Below are positions 5,573-9,698 of a stretch of DNA of 9,698 nucleotides, one piece after another. Source of the DNA: Candidatus Caenarcanales bacterium. GTDB taxonomy: Bacteria; Cyanobacteriota; Vampirovibrionia; Caenarcaniphilales; Caenarcanaceae. Both the position numbers and the translations under genes were made by a program. The stretch covers positions 1-9,698 of the forward strand of contig CANLFK010000080.1 in the NCBI GenBank assembly GCA_947489925.1. Reading direction: 5' to 3'. Under the pieces are notes generated by a model. That model made no database searches. It was not told where the DNA came from and worked only from the letters and a program-made list of their open reading frames with translations. Numbering within the stretch: the first letter of the stretch is position 1; every line of letters begins with the position of its first letter.

Positions 5573-5582
5573 AAGGATGGCT

Positions 5583-5596
5583 GACCACCTGTGGTC
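5583..5596. repeat. Short inverted repeat GACCAC-CT-GTGGTC
   Basis: The 6-base arms GACCAC and GTGGTC are complementary around a 2-base centre, next to the G-rich repeats. It may be a protein-binding site or a small hairpin; function unknown. Confidence 0.4.
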
Positions 5597-5599
5597 TTT

Positions 5600-5698
5600 A
5601 ACATCTGTGGTGGATGGGGAAGTAAGGACACCTGTGCTGAGAACATCTGTGGGGGATGGGGAAACCTGTGCTGAAAACATCTGTGGGGGGTGGGGAAG
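5600..5698 (+). repeat. Cluster of three G-rich motif copies, two in a 34-bp tandem repeat
   Basis: Copies of AACATCTGTGGKGGRTGGGG begin at 5600, 5641/5642 and 5676. The segment 5630-5663 repeats as 5664-5697 with two differences; each copy starts ACCTGTGCTGA. Together with the G-quadruplex motif this fills most of the 396-base intergenic region 5414-5809, which has no credible gene. Confidence 0.75.
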
Positions 5699-5741
5699 TG
5701 TGGACTATTTTTAGTTCCTTACTTTTTTATCTTCTTTACAA

Positions 5742-5749
5742 AAAATTGA
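5742..5749 (+). promoter_or_regulatory. AAAATTGA early promoter, repeat-protein gene 1
   Basis: The octamer lies 61 bases before the ATG. The sequence from it to the start, including TTTTTCCATCTTTGTTAGTT and ACAACAAGTTTTTAAAACT, is shared nearly unchanged by the other three repeat-protein genes, with small differences. Confidence 0.8.
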
Positions 5750-5809
5750 ATTACTTTTTCCATCTTTGTTAGTTAGCATCTTTATATACAACAACAAGTT
5801 TTTAAAACT

Positions 5810-6715
5810 ATGAGCGAACATTTTAAAATACTAAGACCTTGGATTCCTGTTGAGAAACTTGATGGGGCTACTTTATCAGAAAACCCAGCAGCCATTCATA
5901 TTTTGGAACAAAATCCAGACAAAATTCATTGGCGTGAGTTATCAGAAAACCCAGAAGCCATTCATATTTTAGAAAAACATCTAGACAAAATTGATTGGTA
6001 TTGGTTATCAAGCAATTCTAAAGCAATTCACATTTTGGAACAGAACCCAGACAAAATTTATTGGGATTTGTTATCAAAAAATCCTAAAGCCATTCATTTG
6101 TTAGAACAAAATCCAGACAAAATTTATTGGCCTTGGTTATCTGAAAATCCAGCAGCTATTCATATATTAGAAAAAAACTCTGACAAAATTGATTGGATTT
6201 ATTTATCAAGTAATCCTAAAGCAATTCATATTTTAGAACAAAACCCAGACAAAATTGATTGGGTTTGGTTATCAATAAATCCAGCAGCCATTCATATTTT
6301 AGAACAAAATCAAGATAAAATTGATTGGACCGCATTATTAATAAACCCAGCAGCCATTCATTTAATAAGCAAAGCGTTAGAACAAAACCCAGACAAAATT
6401 GATTGGTATTTGTTATCAGGCAATCCTGCAGCTATTCATCTTTTGGAAAAAAACCTAGACAAAATTGATTGGAATATGTTATCAGGCAATACTGCATCCA
6501 TTCATTTGTTGGAACGAAACCCAGACAAAATTAATTGGGATGAGTTGTCAAGTAATCCAGCAATCTTTACTTATGATTATGACAAAATAAAAGAGCATAT
6601 GGAATCCACTGGAATTAAAGATGAATTAATTGCTTATTATTATCGTCCTGAAAATATATATAAATTTGTTGAACGAGGTGATTTGTTGGAGGATTTTAAT
6701 TCTAGATGGAATTAG
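5810..6715 (+). CDS. 22-residue-repeat protein, copy 1 (10 units)
   Basis: The product has 301 residues: N-cap 1-24 (MSEHFKILRPWIP...), ten repeat units 25-248, C-cap 249-301 (NPAIFTYDYDKIKEH to EDFNSRWN). Each unit is 22 residues, with NPxAIHxLEQN in positions 1-11 and PDKIDWxxLSx in 12-22; unit 8 is 26 long because of an extra ISKA after His-Leu. The pair after Trp17 varies: RE, YW, DL, PW, IY, VW, TA, YL, NM, DE. Predicted to be an all-helical solenoid from the unit pattern. Repeat proteins with this motif and a similar C-terminal end occur in giant viruses as I recall; no function is established. A binding scaffold for a host or viral macromolecule is inferred. No signal peptide, membrane segment or catalytic motif is visible. 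It is the first of four tandem paralogues. Confidence 0.9.
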   Translation: MSEHFKILRPWIPVEKLDGATLSENPAAIHILEQNPDKIHWRELSENPEAIHILEKHLDKIDWYWLSSNSKAIHILEQNPDKIYWDLLSKNPKAIHLLEQNPDKIYWPWLSENPAAIHILEKNSDKIDWIYLSSNPKAIHILEQNPDKIDWVWLSINPAAIHILEQNQDKIDWTALLINPAAIHLISKALEQNPDKIDWYLLSGNPAAIHLLEKNLDKIDWNMLSGNTASIHLLERNPDKINWDELSSNPAIFTYDYDKIKEHMESTGIKDELIAYYYRPENIYKFVERGDLLEDFNSRWN

Positions 6716-6791
6716 TAAGAAATGCGTGTGTAATATTTTAATTTAAACATTTTTTCTCCAGGGATAGATACACAGCGAATTAAAAAGAGTT

Positions 6792-6820
6792 GAACATTTG
6801 TGGTGGACGATGAAGAAAGG
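6792..6820 (+). promoter_or_regulatory. G-rich intergenic motif before repeat-protein gene 2
   Basis: GAACATTTGTGGTGGACGAT followed by GAAGAAAGG starts 48 bases upstream of the AAAATTGA octamer. Nearly the same string precedes genes 3 and 4, with ACGAGG in place of ACGATG. Confidence 0.6.
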
Positions 6821-6833
6821 GGCTCCCTCCTTT
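6816..6833 (+). terminator. AAAGG/CCTTT hairpin between repeat-protein genes 1 and 2
   Basis: A 5-bp stem with an 8-base loop lies about 100 bases after the previous stop and just before the next promoter. The stem is kept at the two other spacers while the loop changes (8, 5 and 9 bases). It may mark the transcript end of gene 1; the short stem makes this tentative. Confidence 0.3.
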
Positions 6834-6839
6834 ACAAAA

Positions 6840-6847
6840 AAAATTGA
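6840..6847 (+). promoter_or_regulatory. AAAATTGA early promoter, repeat-protein gene 2
   Basis: The octamer is preceded by an A-run and lies 60 bases before the ATG at 6908, with the same leader as its paralogues. Confidence 0.8.
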
Positions 6848-6907
6848 ATTCCTTTTTCCACCTTTGTTAGTTAGTATCTTTACCTACATAATCAAGTTTT
6901 TAATACT

Positions 6908-7879
6908 ATGAGCGAACCAATTAAAAGATTGAGAGAGTGGGTTCATCCTGAGAAACTTGATTGGGATTTGTTATCACAAAATCCAGCAGCCATTCACATT
7001 TTGGAACAAAACTTAGACAAAATTAATTGGTCTGGGTTATCCAGAATTCCAGAAGCAATTCATATTTTGGAACAAAACCTAGATAAAATTAATTGGTATC
7101 GGTTATCAGAAAATCCTAAAGCAATTCATATTTTGGAACAAAACCTAGACTATATTAATTGGTATCGGTTATCAGAAAATCCAGCAGCTATTCATCTTTT
7201 GGAACAAAATCCAGACAAAATTGCTTGGGCTTATCTATCAACTAATCCAGCAGCAATTCATATTTTAGAAAAAAATCTAGACAAAATTGATTGGGATAGG
7301 TTATCACACAATCCAGCAGCCATTCATTTACTAGAACAAAATCCAGACAAAATTAATTGGTCTCAGTTATCAACAAATCCAGCAGCCATTCATATTTTGG
7401 AACAAAATCCAGACAAAATTGATTGGTTTATGTTATCATCCATTCCGGAAGCAATTCGTTTAATAAGCAAAATGTTGAAACAAAAGCCATACAAAATTGA
7501 TTGGAAAATGTTATCACTAAATCCAGCAGCGGTTCATTTACTCGAAAAAAACCCAGACAAAATTTGTTGGTATTGGTTATGCTTTAATCCTAAAGCAATT
7601 CATATTTTAGAAAAAAATCTAGACAAAATTAATTGGACCGTATTATCAAAAAATCCAGAAGCCATTCATCTATTAGAACAAAATTTAGACAAAATTGTTT
7701 GGGTTGAGTTATCCAAAAATCCAGCCATATTTGATTATGATTATGACAAAATTCGAGAACATATGGAAACCACTGGAATTAAAGATGAATTAATTGCTTA
7801 CTATTATCGTCCTGAAAATATTCATAAATTTGTTGAACGAGGTGATTTGTTGGAGGATTTTAATTCTAGATGGAATTAG
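6908..7879 (+). CDS. 22-residue-repeat protein, copy 2 (11 units)
   Basis: The product has 323 residues: N-cap 1-24 (MSEPIKRLREWVHPEKLDW...), eleven units 25-270, C-cap 271-323, almost identical to the C-caps of copies 1 and 3. One more unit than copy 1 accounts for the length difference exactly. Unit 8 is the 26-residue form (LISKML) and starts with Ile-Pro in place of Asn-Pro, as does unit 2. Pairs after Trp17: SG, YR, YR, AY, DR, SQ, FM, KM, YW, TV, VE. This N-cap is the most divergent of the four, which may mean a different partner or simply an older duplication. The 192-base spacer from the previous gene carries the shared G-rich motif, hairpin and early promoter, so this gene is probably transcribed on its own. 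Confidence 0.9.
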   Translation: MSEPIKRLREWVHPEKLDWDLLSQNPAAIHILEQNLDKINWSGLSRIPEAIHILEQNLDKINWYRLSENPKAIHILEQNLDYINWYRLSENPAAIHLLEQNPDKIAWAYLSTNPAAIHILEKNLDKIDWDRLSHNPAAIHLLEQNPDKINWSQLSTNPAAIHILEQNPDKIDWFMLSSIPEAIRLISKMLKQKPYKIDWKMLSLNPAAVHLLEKNPDKICWYWLCFNPKAIHILEKNLDKINWTVLSKNPEAIHLLEQNLDKIVWVELSKNPAIFDYDYDKIREHMETTGIKDELIAYYYRPENIHKFVERGDLLEDFNSRWN

Positions 7880-7931
7880 TTAGTAAGTGCGTGTGTAATA
7901 TTTTAATTTATTTATTTTTCTTTGTGAGCTT

Positions 7932-7960
7932 GAACATCTGTGGTGGACGAGGAAGAAAGG
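7932..7960 (+). promoter_or_regulatory. G-rich intergenic motif before repeat-protein gene 3
   Basis: GAACATCTGTGGTGGACGAG followed by GAAGAAAGG starts 42 bases before the octamer. Confidence 0.6.
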
Positions 7961-7970
7961 GTCATCCTTT
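7956..7970 (+). terminator. AAAGG/CCTTT hairpin between repeat-protein genes 2 and 3
   Basis: The same 5-bp stem as at 6816 but with a 5-base loop (GTCAT), immediately before the A-run of the promoter. Tentative. Confidence 0.3.
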
Positions 7971-7973
7971 AAA

Positions 7974-7981
7974 AAAATTGA
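7974..7981 (+). promoter_or_regulatory. AAAATTGA early promoter, repeat-protein gene 3
   Basis: The octamer lies 57 bases before the ATG at 8039. The leader lacks one of the ACA repeats found upstream of genes 1 and 4. Confidence 0.8.
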
Positions 7982-8038
7982 ATTGCTTTTTCCATCTTTG
8001 TTAGTTAGTATATTTACATACAACAAGTTTTTAAAACT

Positions 8039-8956
8039 ATGAGCGAACATTTTAAAATATTAAGACCTTGGATTCCTTTAGACAAACTTAATTGGAGATG
8101 GTTATCAGCAAACCCAACAGCCATTCATTTAATAAGCGAAGCGTTGGAACAAAATCCAGACAAAATTCATTGGTTTGAGTTATCTGCAAATCCAGCGGCG
8201 ATTCATATTTTAGAACAAAATCTAGACAAAATTAATTGGAAAATATTATCAAAAAATCCAGCAGCCATTCATCTATTAGAAAAAAATTTAGACAAAATTA
8301 ATTGGACTTGGTTATCAACGAACCCATCAGCCATTTATCTTTTGGAACGACATCCGGACAAAATTGATCGGGAATATTTATCAACAAATCCTAAAGCAAT
8401 TCATATTTTAGAACAAAACCCAGACAAAATTCATTGGGCATATTTATCAACTAATCCTAAAGCAATTCACATTTTGGAACAAAACATAGACAAAATTGAT
8501 TGTGATTGTTTATCAAGTAATCCAGCAGCAATTCATTTAATAAGCGAAGTGTTAGAACAAAACCCTAACAAAATTAATTGGATTGAGTTATCAAGAAATC
8601 CTAAAGCAATTCATATTTTGGAACAAAATCCAGACAAAATTGATTGGGAAATATTATCAAGCAACCCAGCAGCCATTCATATTTTAGAACAAAATCCAGA
8701 CAAAATTGATTGGGATTTGTTATCAACTAATCCAGCAGCCATTCATATTTTGAAACAAAAGCCAGACAAAATTGATTGGGATTGGTTATCAGAAAATCCA
8801 GAAATATTTACTTATGATTATGACAAAATAAAAGAGCATATGGAAACTACTGGAATTAAAGATGAATTGATTGCTTACTATTATCATCCTGAAAATATTC
8901 ATAAATTTGTGGAACGAGGGGATTTGTTAGATGATTTTAATTCTAGATGGAATTAG
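8039..8956 (+). CDS. 22-residue-repeat protein, copy 3 (10 units)
   Basis: The product has 305 residues: N-cap 1-24 (MSEHFKILRPWIPLDKLNW...), ten units 25-252, C-cap 253-305. Units 1 and 7 are the 26-residue form (LISEAL and LISEVL). Pairs after position 17: FE, KI, TW, EY, AY, DC, IE, EI, DL, DW. Two units have lost the otherwise constant Trp17 (Arg in unit 4, Cys in unit 6), so the Trp is not essential in every unit. The N-cap is closest to copy 1. The 159-base spacer behind copy 2 is shorter than the other two because the stretch around TTCTCCAGGG and CACAGCGAATTAAAA is missing. Role as for its paralogues: probable binding scaffold, unproven. Confidence 0.9.
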   Translation: MSEHFKILRPWIPLDKLNWRWLSANPTAIHLISEALEQNPDKIHWFELSANPAAIHILEQNLDKINWKILSKNPAAIHLLEKNLDKINWTWLSTNPSAIYLLERHPDKIDREYLSTNPKAIHILEQNPDKIHWAYLSTNPKAIHILEQNIDKIDCDCLSSNPAAIHLISEVLEQNPNKINWIELSRNPKAIHILEQNPDKIDWEILSSNPAAIHILEQNPDKIDWDLLSTNPAAIHILKQKPDKIDWDWLSENPEIFTYDYDKIKEHMETTGIKDELIAYYYHPENIHKFVERGDLLDDFNSRWN

Positions 8957-9028
8957 TGTGTAAGTGCGTGTGTAATATTTTAATTTAAACATTTTTTCTC
9001 CAGGGTTACACAGCGAATTAAAATGGTT

Positions 9029-9057
9029 GAACATTTGTGGTGGACGAGGAAGAAAGG
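9029..9057 (+). promoter_or_regulatory. G-rich intergenic motif before repeat-protein gene 4
   Basis: GAACATTTGTGGTGGACGAG followed by GAAGAAAGG starts 49 bases before the octamer. Confidence 0.6.
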
Positions 9058-9071
9058 GGGCTCCCTCCTTT
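9053..9071 (+). terminator. AAAGG/CCTTT hairpin between repeat-protein genes 3 and 4
   Basis: The same 5-bp stem with a 9-base loop, about 97 bases after the stop of copy 3. Tentative. Confidence 0.3.
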
Positions 9072-9077
9072 ACAAAA

Positions 9078-9085
9078 AAAATTGA
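9078..9085 (+). promoter_or_regulatory. AAAATTGA early promoter, repeat-protein gene 4
   Basis: The octamer lies 60 bases before the ATG at 9146, with a leader almost the same as that of gene 1. Confidence 0.8.
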
Positions 9086-9145
9086 ATTCCTTTTTCCATC
9101 TTTGTTAGTTAGCATCTTTATATACAACAACAAGTTTTTAAAACT

Positions 9146-9698
9146 ATGAGCGAACCATTTAAAATACTGAGACGTTGGATTCCTGTTGAGAAACTTTATT
9201 GGACTGCTTTATCAATAAATCCAGCAGCGATTCATCTTCTAGAACAAAATCCAGACAAAATTGATTGGAATGAGTTATCAGCAAATCCAGCAGCCATACA
9301 TTTACTAAGCGAAGCGCTAGAACAAAATCCAGACAAAATTGATTGGGCTTGGTTATCAACAAATCCTAAAGCAATTCATTTAATAAGCAAAGCGTTGGAA
9401 CAAAATCCAGACAAAATTGATTGGGAAAGGTTATCAAAAAATCCAGCAGCAATTCATTTACTAGAACAAAATCCAGACAAAATTGATTGGTTTTATTTAT
9501 CAAGAAACCCAGCAGCTATTCATTTACTAGAACAAAACCCATACAAAATTAATTGGTTTAGTTTATCAAAAAATCCAGCAGCTATTCATTTACTCGAAAA
9601 AAAGCCAGACAAAATTGATTGGTATTATTTATCAAGAAATCCAGCAGCCATTCATATTTTGGAACAAAACCCAGACAAAATTGATTGGTATTATTTAT
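9146..9698 (+). CDS. 22-residue-repeat protein, copy 4 (partial, cut by window end)
   Basis: The frame opens at ATG 9146 (MSEPFKILRRWIPVEKLYW...) and stays open to the window edge, giving 184 codons. A 24-residue N-cap is followed by six complete units and most of a seventh; the C-cap is outside the window. Units 2 and 3 are both the 26-residue form (LLSEAL, LISKAL), the only adjacent pair of long units seen. Pairs after Trp17: NE, AW, ER, FY, FS, YY, YY. The scaffold here is the most regular of the four, suggesting recent expansion. The 189-base spacer and promoter match those of copies 1 and 2. The array may continue beyond the window. Confidence 0.9.
   Translation, partial: MSEPFKILRRWIPVEKLYWTALSINPAAIHLLEQNPDKIDWNELSANPAAIHLLSEALEQNPDKIDWAWLSTNPKAIHLISKALEQNPDKIDWERLSKNPAAIHLLEQNPDKIDWFYLSRNPAAIHLLEQNPYKINWFSLSKNPAAIHLLEKKPDKIDWYYLSRNPAAIHILEQNPDKIDWYYL

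Noticed and set aside
5462..5680. Reverse-strand frame of 72 residues rich in Pro/Ser/Thr
   Set aside because: It is produced by the G-rich repeats read backwards and overlaps the promoter of the 4031-5413 gene.
8927..9362. Reverse-strand frames of 67-68 residues
   Set aside because: They are antisense to the repeat-protein genes or their spacer; the repeated text mirrors the 66-bp unit.
5810..9698. Assignment as TAL effector, ankyrin or Sel1 repeats
   Set aside because: Unit length (22) and motif differ from all three. Only the general layout of a variable pair in a constant scaffold is similar.

Overview
This AT-rich window (GC enriched only in one Lys/Ala/Glu-coding gene and in short G-rich intergenic patches) looks like a piece of a giant DNA virus genome (Nucleocytoviricota, most likely Imitervirales; an alga-infecting mesomimivirid-type relative is my best guess, an amoebal relative is possible). 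The basis is threefold. The Mimivirus-type early promoter octamer AAAATTGA lies 44-80 bases upstream of seven of the nine gene starts. There are no introns, tRNAs or bacterial-style ribosome binding sites. The protein types (C2H2 finger plus conserved viral C-terminal domain, Cys-cluster/AT-hook protein with KAE repeats, 22-residue NPxAIHxLEQN repeat proteins) are familiar to me from giant viruses. Family assignments are from memory, not from a search.

Layout. 1-209: regulatory region with a perfect 22-bp palindrome and a 12-bp hairpin. 210-1136 (+): two-finger C2H2 protein. 1137-1685: non-coding, two large repeat blocks (A and B) built of GTAAC motifs phased every 20-21 bp followed by 20-bp tandem units. 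1686-2072 (-): small unknown protein bracketed by 35-bp direct repeats. 2308-2757 (+): small unknown protein behind an early promoter. 2758-3087: non-coding, repeat block C. 2994-3683: a cassette with 43-bp inverted repeats holding a PUA/EVE-like gene (-). 3684-4030: non-coding, repeat block D, an 8-bp microsatellite and a terminator-like hairpin. 4031-5413 (-): Cys-cluster/AT-hook/KAE-repeat protein. 5414-5809: divergent promoter region with a G-quadruplex-type motif and 34-bp tandem repeats. 5810-9698 (+): a tandem array of four paralogous repeat-protein genes, the last cut by the window edge.

The most striking content is that four-gene array. Each protein has a 24-residue N-cap, 10-11 near-identical 22-residue units and a nearly invariant 53-residue C-cap. 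Within each unit the scaffold is almost frozen while the two residues between an invariant Trp and Leu-Ser vary from unit to unit. This resembles the layout of modular recognition repeats. Each gene has the same regulatory cassette: a G-rich motif, a small AAAGG/CCTTT hairpin in three of four, AAAATTGA, and a conserved leader. Together they look like a recently amplified, early-expressed family whose units shuffle as modules. The target, if any, is unknown.

The left half reads as an accessory zone: single-gene cassettes separated by copies of one complex non-coding repeat, with one cassette also carrying terminal inverted repeats. No transposase, integrase or nuclease gene is present to explain this.
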